A stretch of 64,000 nt of DNA, taken from the NCBI GenBank assembly GCA_937770485.1, contig CALJHX010000002.1, positions 62,001-126,000 of the forward strand, in the 5' to 3' direction. This stretch comes from an uncultured Verrucomicrobiae bacterium (GTDB lineage: Bacteria > Verrucomicrobiota > Verrucomicrobiia > Limisphaerales > UBA1096). Of this stretch, positions 1-9,767 are shown in pieces. The translations under genes were made by a program, and so were the position numbers. The notes beneath the pieces were generated by a model. That model was not told the origin of the DNA. It worked only from the letters and a program-made list of their open reading frames with translations, and ran no database searches. Each line of letters opens with the position of its first letter. Position 1 is the stretch's first letter.

Positions 1-29
1 GGTGTGAGTGTTAAGCAAAAGATAGTAAA

Positions 30-395
30 ATGAATCAGGAACTTTTAGACAAAGTTGAGTCGGCGCAACTCCGCAAGGAACCGCTCGACTTCAACGTGGG
101 CGACACTGTGAAGGTGCACATCAAGGTGGTCGAGGGTGAGAAGGAGCGAATTCAGGTGTTCGCTGGTCTCGTGATCGGTCGGCGTGGCCACGGCATGAAC
201 GAGACCTTCACCGTCCGGCGTATCAGCTATGGCGAGGGTGTCGAGCGTGTGTTCCCGGTTCACTCGCCGCGCATTGACAAGGTGGTGGTCGAGCGGCAGG
301 GCAAGGTTCGCCGGGCCAAACTCACCTACCTGCGCGAGCGCATCGGCAAGAAGGCGCTGGCCGTTAAAGCCAAGGACGTCCGACGCCAAAAGTAA
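30..395 (+). CDS. rplS: 50S ribosomal protein L19
   Basis: The 121-residue product matches L19 along its whole length: an N-terminal helix, then the conserved core reading [27 protein letters not shown] and [20 protein letters not shown], and a basic C-terminus. L19 sits at the 30S-50S interface of the large subunit. Length is normal for the family (about 115-125). It starts 30 bases into the window, so any operon partners upstream (commonly trmD) are out of view. A strong intrinsic terminator follows at 429-459, so this is the last gene of its transcript. Confidence 0.97.
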   Translation: MNQELLDKVESAQLRKEPLDFNVGDTVKVHIKVVEGEKERIQVFAGLVIGRRGHGMNETFTVRRISYGEGVERVFPVHSPRIDKVVVERQGKVRRAKLTYLRERIGKKALAVKAKDVRRQK

Positions 396-428
396 TAGCG
401 CTTGTCCAAGCGATAAACTTTCCTACGA

Positions 429-459
429 CGGCGAGGCATTGAGCCTCGCCGTTTTTTTT
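429..459 (+). terminator. Intrinsic terminator after rplS
   Basis: A perfect 9-bp GC-rich stem, CGGCGAGGC (429-437) with GCCTCGCCG (443-451), closes a 5-base loop and is followed by eight T. It lies 34 bases past the rplS stop. From 460 to about 785 I see no convincing gene or element; the open frames there have no family resemblance. Confidence 0.93.
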
Positions 460-789
460 GCTTGGTTTTTAGTTCAAGCGCAGAGAAACGGGGAGCGCAC
501 GCACCCCACGCCTCGCAGTGCAATGGTCAATGTATCATCCCTGTGGCAGGTATATCCCACGAGTTCCACCAAGTTCGGCTGGAGGCACTTGATGGTAGCA
601 TTCCGCAAACACATCCAGGATGGTAAAAAACGCTCCTCAAATGCAGCTCAAATGTAGCCGTTGGCGTCCGACTACATTGCCCCGAAAACCGGATTTCCAG
701 AACAACCGGCGCTGGCAACACCCACCCGCCGACAACCAGGATCATCCATGCGAGGTTGCGGGCGAGTCGACGGTTTGGTCCTTTTTCAT

Positions 790-819
790 TTGACAGACTA
801 GCCTAGAAAGGCTCAGTAT
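790..819 (+). promoter_or_regulatory. Possible sigma-70 promoter for the LamG gene
   Basis: A perfect -35 TTGACA (790-795) is followed after 18 bases by a weak -10 CAGTAT (814-819). A purine-rich ribosome-binding site, AGGGAAG (821-827), lies 8 bases before the ATG at 836. If the promoter is right the leader would be very short, so the assignment is tentative. Confidence 0.4.
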
Positions 820-835
820 TAGGGAAGTTTCTACT

Positions 836-3800
836 ATGAATAAACTGAGATATATCACCATACTGTTAGGGCCGGCGATTTTCTTCGTCGGCTTGAATAC
901 CTTGCACGCACAACTCAAGGACGGCCTGGTTGCCTATTGGCCTTTGGACGAGGTTCAGGGTTCCAAAACGCCTGAGTTGGTCAATGGCTACGACATGGAG
1001 TTGACCAATCTGAGTGCCGAGGATGTGGTTGAAGGCAGAATCGGCAATGCCTTCTCGTTTTCCAACGAGAAGCAGACATTGCTGAGCCGGGTGCACGATG
1101 AGGCCGACCAGTTGCCTGCTAACAAGCACGATTCGCACACTGTCTCCATGTGGTCGAAAGTGGACGGCAACGGGCAGAACGACTTGCGACTGTTCTCGGA
1201 GGCCAACACTGGCGACAGCAGTCCGCTGTTTAACATAGGCACGGACAGCGGAGGGGCTAGTGGGTCGATTGATTTTTATATTCGTCAGAGTGGTTGGCCA
1301 ACAGTGAACCACATCAAGTCTAGCGCTGAACCGTATGACGGTGAGTGGCATCATGTGGTTTTTGTGCAGGAAGAGGGCGAGCGCCGGGTGTACGTGGACG
1401 GCGAGTTGGATGACGTGTCGTTGGTGGCAAAGCCTGATGGGACATTCAACGTGAACGACACAACGATCGGAGGGATATTGCGTTCGTCGGCATCGCACTG
1501 GGTGACGGGGCTGATCGACGATGTGGCTATTTGGAACCGGGCACTGAGTGACGACGAGGCGGCCCAACTGCATGCGGAGGGTTTAACCAGCATTTTTCCG
1601 TCCCTGGGAAACGGCCTGGTTGCCTATTGGCCTTTGGACGAGGTTCAGGGTTCCAAAACGCCTGAGTTGGTCAATGGCTACGACATGGAGTTGACCAATC
1701 TGAGTGCCGAGGATGTGGTTGAAGGCAGAATCGGCAATGCCTTCTCGTTTTCCAACGAGAAGCAGACATTGCTGAGCCGGGTGCACGATGAGGCCGACCA
1801 GTTGCCTGCTAACAAGCACGATTCGCACACTGTCTCCATGTGGTCGAAAGTGGACGGCAACGGGCAGAACGACTTGCGACTGTTCTCGGAGGCCAACACT
1901 GGCGACAGCAGTCCGCTGTTTAACATAGGCACGGACAGCGGAGGGGCTAGTGGGTCGATTGATTTTTATATTCGTCAGAGTGGTTGGCCAACAGTGAACC
2001 ACATCAAGTCTAGCGCTGAACCGTATGACGGTGAGTGGCATCATGTGGTTTTTGTGCAGGAAGAGGGCGAGCGCCGGGTGTACGTGGACGGCGAGTTGGA
2101 TGACGTGTCGTTGGTGGCAAAGCCTGATGGGACATTCAACGTGAACGACACAACGATCGGAGGGATATTGCGTTCGTCGGCATCGCACTGGGTGACGGGG
2201 CTGATCGACGATGTGGCTATTTGGAACCGGGCACTGAGTGACGACGAGGCGGGTGCGTTGTTTGCGAATGGTGTTCCGACAGGGATGAAGAAAAAGCTTC
2301 CGCTGGAGATTCGCACATTTGACGCGGAATTTCCGGCGGTTGCCTCAGGTGGCAATGCTATCTTGAACTGGGATGCCAGCGCCGATGCCACCCTGTACCT
2401 TGAGCCGAAAGCACTGCTCCATTCCGAGTATAGTCAGGACGGGATCGTCAACTCGGTCTCCCAGTTTGGGGTCGGTTCAATTGAGGTGACGCTCAAGGAA
2501 ACGACCACCTTCACGCTCAAGGCGGTGCGCGGCAATGAGACGGTGGAAGGCACGATGACCGTTGAGGTGATTTCCGGGGTGGGCGATGGCTGGGTGTTGC
2601 TCGACAACTTCGAGAGCCGTGCGTTGGGCTCGATCAACGGCCAGGGTGGCTGGCAGAACCCCGAGGGTACGGCGATCGTGGTCGATGCGGACGGCAACAA
2701 AGCGCTGGGCTTTGACGGGCAGAACGACCTCAACGCCCTTCAGTTGCGTTCGTTGAAGGTTCCTGAGGGCACAAAGGCGACGGTGTTCCTTCGCCTGGCC
2801 ACGCTGGATGACGATGCCTCGGACGGAGAGGTCAACGCCTTGTTTGGCCTCACGGAAAAACCGATACGTTTTGTGGGTGACTTCAACAACGATGCTGGGC
2901 CGCTCGTCCGCCTGAGGAAGTCGGAGGGGTTCAACCCGATCACACTGAACTCTCGCAACGGCGTGGGCAACGACTACACGATCGGCGACTCCGCCGTGGA
3001 TTTTGGGAGCGTTTCCAACATTTGGATCGACGTGGAAAACAAATCCAACGAAGACGGCGACGTTTACTCGGTTTACATCGCGGAGGAGGGCCAGGCCGGG
3101 CGCGTGGTGGTCTTTGAGAACTTCGTGAGTGATCGCAACCCGGCTGGCACGGTGGACCTTGGCAAGCCGAAGGCTGACCTGATGTCCCTGCTGGTCATGA
3201 GTTCAAACCTGAACGCCGGAGTGGGTAACCTTTTGTTTGATGATATCTACATCAGCATCGGCAAATTCCTCGACACAGTGCCGGCGGCATCCGCTTTTGG
3301 TGGTGCGGCAGGTCCGGAGATAGTGATTCATTCCAGCCGCACCTCTGGAGCTGGATTCAGCTTCGACTGGAATTCCAGCGTGGGAAGTATTTATAAGATC
3401 GAGAGGCGAGGCACTCTCAACTTCCCGTGGCAGATTATTGCCGATACCTATCCAGCAGGTGGTGCCGTTGCGGACAACACCTCGTTCACCGATACCGACC
3501 TCGGCAGTGCGGCGATTTATCGTGTGGCTCAGCTTGAGTCTCCGCCTTTATTCTTCGATGATTTTGAGTCGGGAGCACTAGGTTGGTCCACTTCTGACTT
3601 GGGCGAGAGCGGCACCGAGTGGGAACTTGGCAAACCCAGCAACGGCCCTGGTGAGGCCCACAGCCCGACACGCGCCTACGGGACCGGTTTGGCCAAGGAT
3701 TACGACGACTATACGGAGGTTTATCTGGTCTCCCCGGTCATTGACCTGACAGGCGTGGACAACGCACGCCTTGAATTTTGGAGTTACCGCGATTGTGAAC

Positions 3801-4054
3801 CGGCGGTTGAGGGTGAGTTGTACGATTGGTGCCAGGTGATGATCCTGGATGAGGATGGCGAATATCTGGTCGATAATCCCATCTGGCTTCGTGGCGGGGA
3901 GGCGAAGCAATGGCGCCTCGAGAAAGGCAAGATTCCAACTGGAGCTCTTGGCCAAAAGATAAGGCTCGAATTCAGCTTCTCAAGCGACGGTGGACAGGAT
4001 AACGGCCCGCAGTCCGGGTGGTTCATCGACGACATGGCCATTACGACCAAGTAA
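836..4054 (+). CDS. Secreted protein with two identical LamG domains and a C-terminal jelly-roll-like domain
   Basis: The 1072-residue product has a signal peptide (about residues 1-25, cleavage near LHA-Q). Two LamG/concanavalin-like domains follow, at about residues 29-242 and 259-472, each with the typical [16 protein letters not shown] and [16 protein letters not shown] segments. Next come an Ig-like stretch, a second beta-rich region (about 580-820), a short segment resembling the C-terminal repeats of PVC secreted proteins, and a MAM/jelly-roll-like domain (about 900-1072) ending [12 protein letters not shown]. LamG domains bind glycans or proteins, so a surface adhesion or polysaccharide-binding role is inferred. 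The two LamG copies are identical at DNA level (see repeats). The start is supported by AGGGAAG 8 bases upstream. Confidence 0.8.
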   Translation: MNKLRYITILLGPAIFFVGLNTLHAQLKDGLVAYWPLDEVQGSKTPELVNGYDMELTNLSAEDVVEGRIGNAFSFSNEKQTLLSRVHDEADQLPANKHDSHTVSMWSKVDGNGQNDLRLFSEANTGDSSPLFNIGTDSGGASGSIDFYIRQSGWPTVNHIKSSAEPYDGEWHHVVFVQEEGERRVYVDGELDDVSLVAKPDGTFNVNDTTIGGILRSSASHWVTGLIDDVAIWNRALSDDEAAQLHAEGLTSIFPSLGNGLVAYWPLDEVQGSKTPELVNGYDMELTNLSAEDVVEGRIGNAFSFSNEKQTLLSRVHDEADQLPANKHDSHTVSMWSKVDGNGQNDLRLFSEANTGDSSPLFNIGTDSGGASGSIDFYIRQSGWPTVNHIKSSAEPYDGEWHHVVFVQEEGERRVYVDGELDDVSLVAKPDGTFNVNDTTIGGILRSSASHWVTGLIDDVAIWNRALSDDEAGALFANGVPTGMKKKLPLEIRTFDAEFPAVASGGNAILNWDASADATLYLEPKALLHSEYSQDGIVNSVSQFGVGSIEVTLKETTTFTLKAVRGNETVEGTMTVEVISGVGDGWVLLDNFESRALGSINGQGGWQNPEGTAIVVDADGNKALGFDGQNDLNALQLRSLKVPEGTKATVFLRLATLDDDASDGEVNALFGLTEKPIRFVGDFNNDAGPLVRLRKSEGFNPITLNSRNGVGNDYTIGDSAVDFGSVSNIWIDVENKSNEDGDVYSVYIAEEGQAGRVVVFENFVSDRNPAGTVDLGKPKADLMSLLVMSSNLNAGVGNLLFDDIYISIGKFLDTVPAASAFGGAAGPEIVIHSSRTSGAGFSFDWNSSVGSIYKIERRGTLNFPWQIIADTYPAGGAVADNTSFTDTDLGSAAIYRVAQLESPPLFFDDFESGALGWSTSDLGESGTEWELGKPSNGPGEAHSPTRAYGTGLAKDYDDYTEVYLVSPVIDLTGVDNARLEFWSYRDCEPAVEGELYDWCQVMILDEDGEYLVDNPIWLRGGEAKQWRLEKGKIPTGALGQKIRLEFSFSSDGGQDNGPQSGWFIDDMAITTK
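921..1562 (+). repeat. Direct repeat copy 1 (642 bp, LamG domain)
   Basis: This stretch is identical base for base, by eye, to 1611-2252, a fixed offset of 690 bases (230 codons). Identity ends sharply at C1563 against G2253. The unit encodes one complete LamG domain and keeps the reading frame. Confidence 0.95.
1611..2252 (+). repeat. Direct repeat copy 2 (642 bp, LamG domain)
   Basis: Second copy of the LamG-encoding unit at 921-1562, separated from it by a 48-base linker. No silent differences are visible, so the duplication is very recent, is maintained by gene conversion, or is an assembly artefact. Confidence 0.95.
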
Positions 4055-4086
4055 ATCAAGGCCAAAGTAGAAGAAGGCTTTTTTTC

Positions 4087-4121
4087 GCAACCGCCTGGCA
4101 CCGGGCGGTTGCTTTTTTTTT
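4087..4121 (+). terminator. Intrinsic terminator after the LamG gene
   Basis: A 9-bp stem, GCAACCGCC (4087-4095) with GGCGGTTGC (4104-4112), has an 8-base loop and a run of nine T. It separates the LamG gene from the prepilin-like gene that starts 29 bases later. Confidence 0.92.
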
Positions 4122-4149
4122 GCATTGGGTACTACGTTTCTTTTTTGTC

Positions 4150-4917
4150 ATGCGCAAGGGTTTTACCTTGATTGAACTACTGGTGGTGATCGCCATCATT
4201 GCAATTCTGGCATCGCTGCTGTTGCCGGCGCTCTCCATGGCCAAGCGCAAGGCGTGGATTACCTCCTGCATGAACAATCTCAAGCAGATGGGACTGGGCT
4301 CCCAGATGTATGCGGACGATGACAGCCTTGGGCGTCTCACCGGATGCGAGAGCCCCGGAGACGATAACTTGAACTGGCTTTATCCGGAGTTTATTCCTGA
4401 CAAGGATCTTTTCATTTGCCCATCCACCAGGAACTATATTCGTGCGGAGGACAAACGGGACTTTATCCCCAAGAGTAATTCCCGCTATCTGGGAAAGAGG
4501 GAGGTGAAAGATCTGCGGATGATGGCCGCCACGAAGGGTCGAAGTCCGGGGCACAGCTATGAGCCGTGGGCCTTCATGGGCGGGGACAATAGTGTCACCA
4601 CCACCATGCGCGCCTGGAACGGTCGCACCTGGAAGGCAGGCACCATCCTTAAGACTCTTTCTTCCGTTCAGACTTATGTTTACAAGTCCCCGTCCTTCGG
4701 CAAAAAGGGAACCAAGGCGAATCCAAGCATTGTGTGGCTTATTCGCCAGGCGGATTACGGTGGTTCGGGAGCGATCAACAATTATCCTGACAAGACCGAT
4801 CCACATGGGGCTGACGGGGAACCGATTCTATTTGCGGACGGCCACACTGAGTTTGTCAAGGTGAGAAATTACATCCGGGGTCGGGATTTTTCCCAGGACT
4901 GGAATCACGGACAGTGA
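4150..4917 (+). CDS. Prepilin-like type II secretion/pseudopilin protein
   Basis: The chosen ATG at 4150 gives a class III signal at the very N-terminus: [20 protein letters not shown], with the G/F prepilin-peptidase site, Glu at mature position 5 and a hydrophobic helix. Earlier in-frame starts would bury this motif and lie inside the preceding terminator. The 255-residue product has a globular C-terminus with the H-x-DG segment ([13 protein letters not shown]) typical of the large PVC family of prepilin-like proteins. These are thought to be surface or type II secretion-related; their substrates are unknown. No clear ribosome-binding site is visible. Confidence 0.85.
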   Translation: MRKGFTLIELLVVIAIIAILASLLLPALSMAKRKAWITSCMNNLKQMGLGSQMYADDDSLGRLTGCESPGDDNLNWLYPEFIPDKDLFICPSTRNYIRAEDKRDFIPKSNSRYLGKREVKDLRMMAATKGRSPGHSYEPWAFMGGDNSVTTTMRAWNGRTWKAGTILKTLSSVQTYVYKSPSFGKKGTKANPSIVWLIRQADYGGSGAINNYPDKTDPHGADGEPILFADGHTEFVKVRNYIRGRDFSQDWNHGQ

Positions 4918-4939
4918 GTGGGGGGCAGGTTCGGGTGCG

Positions 4940-5251
4940 TTATGAAAGCCCAAGCCACTTGGTCCAGGGAATGCGGGAGAGAATGAGCAGCAGCGATATG
5001 GCATACAGGATGAAGTTCGTCTTGTGGGCTGAGTTGGAGTCGCTTCTTTTTGTCTTGATCCGTGCCACCGTTATCAACACCAAGGCGATCAGCATCACCA
5101 GCGGATGCTCAAGGGCGTAGAGGCGGAGGTTGCGGCTCTTCATTGCGCGGCCGAAATCTTTAAACGCCTGTTGTACATTTGGGCTTAAAAAATACAAAAT
5201 TAAGCCAAGCGTGAGCTGGATGTGGGCAACGATGAGGGGTATTATCTTCAG
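4940..5251 (-). pseudogene. Truncated small membrane protein ('cytochrome B'-annotated type)
   Basis: Reading on the minus strand from just after an in-frame TGA (5252-5254), the frame encodes about 103 residues: LKIIPLIVAHIQLTLGLILY, then SPNVQQAF, ALEHPLVMLIALVLITVARIKTKR and a final membrane helix ending WTKWLGLS. The H-x-QL, SPxVQ and EHPxxM features resemble a family of about 150-residue four-helix membrane proteins known mainly from Bacteroidetes and often labelled cytochrome B. The expected N-terminal helix is missing and a stop precedes the preserved part, so this looks like a 5'-truncated remnant. The only candidate start is a TTG at 5197. Family assignment is from memory. Confidence 0.45.
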
Positions 5252-5374
5252 TCAAAGATCAAGCCTGTTTCAGGCAGTTTTAACTATTCCAATGATTTCA
5301 GTTCAGCAATAGTTTGTTTTTTATATTAAAGATTCTTTGAAATTTTAGTTTTTAATGCTTAAGTTTTTTTCGTT

Positions 5375-5740
5375 ATGATTTATTTTGGTGTTTTTTATGG
5401 TTTTGCTCTCATAGTGACAGGTTTATATGGCTACTTGGAATCCGGAGGAGCTAGCGTTACCGCACTGATCCCAGCATTTTTGGGGGCTCCGATATTTTTG
5501 TTATCCCTGGCAAGCCTGAATCAGAAGTTCCTTAAAATTGGAATGCATATTAATGTAGTTATTGCATTAGCAGGATTTGGAGCAACGGCGAAAGACACCA
5601 TTAGTATGCTATTAGGTAAAGAGTCTGAAAATCAACTTGCAATATATTCAAAATCCATAACTTGTATTTTGAGCCTGATATTTATTATAATATCTGTAAG
5701 ATATTTTATTAATAACCGAAAGCTAAAAGCTATTCAATAA
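5375..5740 (+). CDS. Small four-helix membrane protein
   Basis: The 121-residue product is almost entirely hydrophobic, with about four membrane segments (near residues 2-20, 26-45, 55-75 and 92-112) and a short basic tail. The start of the sequence, GFALIVTGLYGYLESGGASVTALIPAFLG written in two parts here, resembles small membrane proteins seen in Planctomycetes and Verrucomicrobia; I know no function for them. The gene is clearly AT-richer than its neighbours and is preceded by an AT-rich, apparently gene-free stretch, which suggests acquired DNA. Confidence 0.6.
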   Translation: MIYFGVFYGFALIVTGLYGYLESGGASVTALIPAFLGAPIFLLSLASLNQKFLKIGMHINVVIALAGFGATAKDTISMLLGKESENQLAIYSKSITCILSLIFIIISVRYFINNRKLKAIQ

Positions 5741-5957
5741 AAGCCAGCCCAAGTTGATTGTCTTTTGCCGAGGAATCTTTTCCTGTCACCACCCTCAAAG
5801 GGAGTAGAATGTGAACAGAGCGTCACAAGGAATAGGAATGCGTAAGCTATAGGTAATGTGTTCGGTTTGAAGATTGGATTGAGCATTTTTACCGTAGGAT
5901 TTCCGTTTGTATCATCCGTTGCATACCATTTACGCGTCAACACCTGAGTCAGATAAT

Positions 5958-7010
5958 TCAATCGTACTTTCGTTCTGCCGATGATTGATTGGGTGATAGA
6001 AACTCGGCAACCATGTTTTCGAGTGTCTTGAGCCAAAGCGGGTGTTCATTCAAGCAGGGGATGAGGTCAAGGCTTTCTCCTCCGGCTTCAAGAAAGCTTT
6101 CTTTTTCTCTCATGCCGATTTCCTCAAGTGTTTCGAGGCAGTCACTGACAAACGCTGGGCAGATCACGAGCATGCGCTTAATCCCCTGCTTTGCAAATCT
6201 AGTCAGCTCAGCATCTGTATAAGGTTTTATCCATGGATCTCGACCAAGCCGTGACTGGAAAGAAACCGAGTATTTCCCCCGTGGAATTCCAGCTGCTTCC
6301 ACAAAAGCCTCCACGGTTTTGAAGCACTGGGCACGATAGCAGCTGCGGTGCGCTGGATGATTTCCCGAGCAACAGTTATTAGCTACTAGGCAATGGTTGC
6401 CGCCTTGGTCGGCTTTTTTTAGATGCCGCTCCGGGAGACCATGGAAGCTGAAAAGCAGGTGGTCGTATCCCAGGTCAAGTGTCTCCTGTGCGCTTACTGC
6501 CAAGGCTTGGATATAGTCCGGTTGATCGAAGTACGGTGGCTGAACGACCAGTTTTACGCTGGGAGCTTTGCCGTACAGAATGGTTCTGGTTTTTTCCACT
6601 GCGGTTTCGTAGCTGGACATGGCGTAGTGCGGAAATAACGGAATCAAAAGAATTTCATCAACTGCGTGCTCCAGCAAGTTGTCGATAGCTTTCTCGATCC
6701 GCGGGTTTTGATAGCGCATCGCCAACTCAACGGGAACATCCAGCCGGGCTTGAAGCTTCTCACGTACTTTTTTGCTGATAACGACAAGTGGGCTTCCCTC
6801 GGGAAGCCAAACTTTTCTGTAGGCTTCTGCTGAATCTTTTGGGCGGAAAGGAAGGATCAAGAAATAAACCACACAAAACCTGATAAGCCATGGGGCATCC
6901 AGTACTCGGCCGTCCATCAGGAATTCCCGCAAATATCGGCGTACATCTCCTACGGCGGGCGAGTCAGGGGAACCCAGATTAACAAGCAAGACTCCTTTTT
7001 TATAATTCAT
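5958..7010 (-). CDS. hemH: Ferrochelatase
   Basis: HemH inserts Fe2+ into protoporphyrin IX, the last step of protohaem synthesis. The 350-residue product has the hallmarks: GVLLVNLGSPDSP at the N-terminus, the metal-binding/catalytic His in SFHGLPER (His about 190), and the acidic CPAFVSDCLETLEEIG segment (Glu about 293). A cysteine-rich insert (cysteines near 207, 213, 214, 224 and 229) may hold an internal iron-sulfur cluster, as reported for some bacterial ferrochelatases. Last gene of the hem operon, one base after hemG. Confidence 0.96.
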   Translation of the reverse strand: MNYKKGVLLVNLGSPDSPAVGDVRRYLREFLMDGRVLDAPWLIRFCVVYFLILPFRPKDSAEAYRKVWLPEGSPLVVISKKVREKLQARLDVPVELAMRYQNPRIEKAIDNLLEHAVDEILLIPLFPHYAMSSYETAVEKTRTILYGKAPSVKLVVQPPYFDQPDYIQALAVSAQETLDLGYDHLLFSFHGLPERHLKKADQGGNHCLVANNCCSGNHPAHRSCYRAQCFKTVEAFVEAAGIPRGKYSVSFQSRLGRDPWIKPYTDAELTRFAKQGIKRMLVICPAFVSDCLETLEEIGMREKESFLEAGGESLDLIPCLNEHPLWLKTLENMVAEFLSPNQSSAERKYD

Positions 7011-7011
7011 C

Positions 7012-8397
7012 TCAAGTTGATATATTTAAATTGGTGGCAATTCGCCCGGCGGCCTCATGGCCGGATACGATGCAGTCGCCCAGTGAAACTCCGTCTCTAC
7101 AATGACCGGCAAAAAACAAGCCGCTTTCATCCTGCTCCAAGCTTGTCATGAATTGCTTGAACCGACCGTATCCAACATCGTATTGAGGGATGGCTCGTGG
7201 ATAAAAACATGTGCGCTTGAATGTTGGCTCTCCTCTTACGCCCAAAATAACCCTCAAGTCTTCTATGACTAGGTCGCAGATTTCGTCTGGTGTTTTTGTG
7301 ACGAGATGAGGGGCACGCAGGCCGCCTATGTAACTTGTCAGGAGAACTTGTCCATCCGGAGCCCTTCCCGGGAATAGGGATGATGAAAAAATGGTTCCGA
7401 GCGAATGCAACTTTTCCACTTCCGGGTTTAAGGCTCCAAATCCATCTAGGTGATGCTCCACGTCTTTACGATGAAACCCCAACACGACACTGGCTACGGG
7501 AGCATATTCAATGTGGCTGAGCATCGACAGGTTGACCTTTCTCGACTCACAGGTGACCTGCAACTCCGCCAGTCGGAACGCCGGCAACGCTAACAGTACT
7601 CCCGAATATTCCTCATCAGGTCTGCTAGTGTCGGTGTCACTCTTCACCTTCCACGAGCCGTTTTTCCTGGTGATTCCACTGATCGTTTGGCCGGTTCGAA
7701 TATTTTTTTTAAGTTTTTCCCCTAGTGATTGGATCAAGGTTTCCAACCCTTCGTCAAATGAAAACTTGGGTGCGTTTTTCCTGGAGACCCCGCCTTTACG
7801 TCTACGCTCCCGGGCGCCGAGTATTTGACCCAAAATTAACGAACCGTAGCGCTGTTCCAATGCGTACAATCTGGGGAACGCTTCACGCACCGACAAGTTT
7901 TCTGGTGCTCCGGAGTATATTCCTGCAACAAATGGGTTGATAGCGTAATCCAGGAATTCGCGACCGATGCGCCGCTGTACAAAGGACGCCAGGTTTTCCT
8001 CCATTTCAGAAGGGGCTCGACGGATAAAAGGTTCCAGCAGCAACCGCGCCTTGGCGCGATATGAAAAGAGGGGGGTGAGCAGGAATTCCAGTGGAGATCC
8101 TGGGAGTTTGAAGGGGCGTTTGTTACGAACGATGTAGCGTTTTTCAGCCTGATCGCTGGAATAGATACGACGATCTTCAAGGCCTAGATCCCGGACAAGG
8201 TCTCCGATCAGTGGGGAGGTTTCCAGAATGGTGTTCGGACCACACTCGGCCAGAAATTCACCGTCCCTTAAGGTTTGAATGACGCCGCCAACACGGTCGG
8301 CAGCCTCGAAAAGAGTGGATGATATTCCAAGTTGCTCCAACTTAAACGCAGCCGTCAGGCCCGTAATGCCGCCACCTATGATCGCAACCGGTTTCAA
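7012..8397 (-). CDS. hemG: Protoporphyrinogen oxidase (HemY type)
   Basis: This 461-residue FAD enzyme oxidises protoporphyrinogen IX to protoporphyrin IX. The N-terminal Rossmann motif VAIIGGGITGLTAAFKLEQ binds FAD. The C-terminal stretch LFFAGHCRDGVSLGDCIVSG is the second FAD-contacting motif of the family. The start ATG overlaps the hemN stop by 4 bases (ATGA), and hemH begins one base after the stop, so translation is probably coupled along hemE-hemN-hemG-hemH. It belongs to the oxygen-using HemY type although the operon's coproporphyrinogen oxidase is oxygen-independent. Confidence 0.94.
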   Translation of the reverse strand: MKPVAIIGGGITGLTAAFKLEQLGISSTLFEAADRVGGVIQTLRDGEFLAECGPNTILETSPLIGDLVRDLGLEDRRIYSSDQAEKRYIVRNKRPFKLPGSPLEFLLTPLFSYRAKARLLLEPFIRRAPSEMEENLASFVQRRIGREFLDYAINPFVAGIYSGAPENLSVREAFPRLYALEQRYGSLILGQILGARERRRKGGVSRKNAPKFSFDEGLETLIQSLGEKLKKNIRTGQTISGITRKNGSWKVKSDTDTSRPDEEYSGVLLALPAFRLAELQVTCESRKVNLSMLSHIEYAPVASVVLGFHRKDVEHHLDGFGALNPEVEKLHSLGTIFSSSLFPGRAPDGQVLLTSYIGGLRAPHLVTKTPDEICDLVIEDLRVILGVRGEPTFKRTCFYPRAIPQYDVGYGRFKQFMTSLEQDESGLFFAGHCRDGVSLGDCIVSGHEAAGRIATNLNIST

Positions 8398-9767
8398 ATA
8401 GTCTTCGAGTACCGGGTTGTACTGCTGCTTTCGATGTTGGGATCAAATCTCATGGCGATATTGCGAATAAACAAACGACCGGTGTCCGTTACGGTCAGCC
8501 TGGATTTATTGCGGATCAATAACCCGTCCTCCTCCATGTCTTTCAAGCCCTCTAGTGTGTCGGCGAACTCCTCGCAGAAGTTTATGTCGAGACTGTTTGA
8601 AAGCCCGTCATAATCTAGGCTCAAGTCGCACATCAGCCGCGTGATCACTATTCGGTATTTTTTCTCATCATCGGTTACGATGCACCCTTTCGCGATCGGC
8701 GTTTTCCCGTCGTCGACAGCTTGGTAGTAATCTTTCAATTCCTTGATATTCTGCCAGTAAGCGTCGGGGATTTGTGAGACGGAGGACATCCCGAAGGCGT
8801 GGATATCCGCGCCGCCAAATGTGCTGTATCCCTGAAAATTACGTTGAAGTGTCTTTTGGCTTTGAGCAACGGCCAGTTCATCATCAGGACGCGCGAAGTG
8901 ATCCATGCCAACATACACGTAGCCTTCCGAGGTCAGTTTTTCGATGATTAGCTTCAGCAGATTCAGCTTGGTTTCCGGTGTTGGAAGGTTGTCCCGTTCC
9001 AGTATTTTTTGTGCCGGCTTAATCCAGGGCACATGGGCATAGCTGAAAACTGCCAGCCGGTTTGGGGACAGTTCGATTATTTCTTCCAGCGTTTTTTCGA
9101 AGGAAGATTCGGTCTGGTGAGGCAGGCCATAGATCAGGTCGATATTGATGGACTCAAATCCTGCCTCCCGCAACCAGTCCACGCTGTTGCGGGTGATTTC
9201 CATCGGCTGAATCCTGTTAATCGCTTTTTGGACCTTGGCATTGTTGTCTTGGACACCCATTGAGGCTCGGTTAAAACCGGCCTCCCAGAGGGCCCCAACG
9301 TGCTCCTTCGTCAGTCGCCTCGGGTCCACTTCAACGCCGGCTTCGCAATCAGGAGTTTCCCCGAAATGCCGGTGAAGGATTGACCCCAATTTCCTTATCT
9401 CATCGGGTCGGAGAAATGTTGGCGTGCCGCCGCCGAGGTGCATTTGGACGACCTTCCGATTGGGGCTTTCCCCGTTGCAGAACAACGCCATCTCCTTGTC
9501 CAGATAATCCAGATAGCTGGTGCCCTCCTGATGCCGTGAGGTGATGACAGTGGTGCATCCGCAAAACCAGCAGAGCGATTCACAGAAGGGAATGTGGCAG
9601 TATAGCGACAGGTCTCTCTGCGACTGCTTGTTGGCCTGGATCAGTTCGTGAAGCCGCTCTTCATCGTACTCTCCGGAGAAGCGGGTCGCGGGTGGGTAGG
9701 AGGTATAGCGCGGCCCGGGGATATCGTATTTGCGGACAAGATTTAGATCGACTGACAGTTTGTTCAC
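8394..9767 (-). CDS. hemN: Oxygen-independent coproporphyrinogen III oxidase
   Basis: A radical-SAM enzyme that decarboxylates coproporphyrinogen III to protoporphyrinogen IX without oxygen. The 457-residue product carries the CX3CX2C cluster motif at Cys62, Cys66 and Cys69 (CHIPFCESLCWFCGC), the GGGTPTFL SAM-binding segment and the extended N-terminus (YDIPGPRYTSYPPATRF) that marks true HemN rather than HemW. It overlaps hemE by 4 bases upstream and hemG by 4 bases downstream. Confidence 0.96.
   Translation of the reverse strand: MNKLSVDLNLVRKYDIPGPRYTSYPPATRFSGEYDEERLHELIQANKQSQRDLSLYCHIPFCESLCWFCGCTTVITSRHQEGTSYLDYLDKEMALFCNGESPNRKVVQMHLGGGTPTFLRPDEIRKLGSILHRHFGETPDCEAGVEVDPRRLTKEHVGALWEAGFNRASMGVQDNNAKVQKAINRIQPMEITRNSVDWLREAGFESINIDLIYGLPHQTESSFEKTLEEIIELSPNRLAVFSYAHVPWIKPAQKILERDNLPTPETKLNLLKLIIEKLTSEGYVYVGMDHFARPDDELAVAQSQKTLQRNFQGYSTFGGADIHAFGMSSVSQIPDAYWQNIKELKDYYQAVDDGKTPIAKGCIVTDDEKKYRIVITRLMCDLSLDYDGLSNSLDINFCEEFADTLEGLKDMEEDGLLIRNKSRLTVTDTGRLFIRNIAMRFDPNIESSSTTRYSKTI

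Noticed and set aside
396-785. Small genes between rplS and the LamG gene
   Set aside because: Open frames on both strands overlap the terminator or lack any protein-like pattern or ribosome-binding site.
866-2188. Minus-strand frames of about 200-235 codons over the LamG gene
   Set aside because: They repeat twice because the LamG DNA is duplicated and show no protein-like character.
5734-6036. Minus-strand frame of 100 codons after hemH
   Set aside because: It overlaps the 3' end of hemH in a different frame and has no recognisable features.
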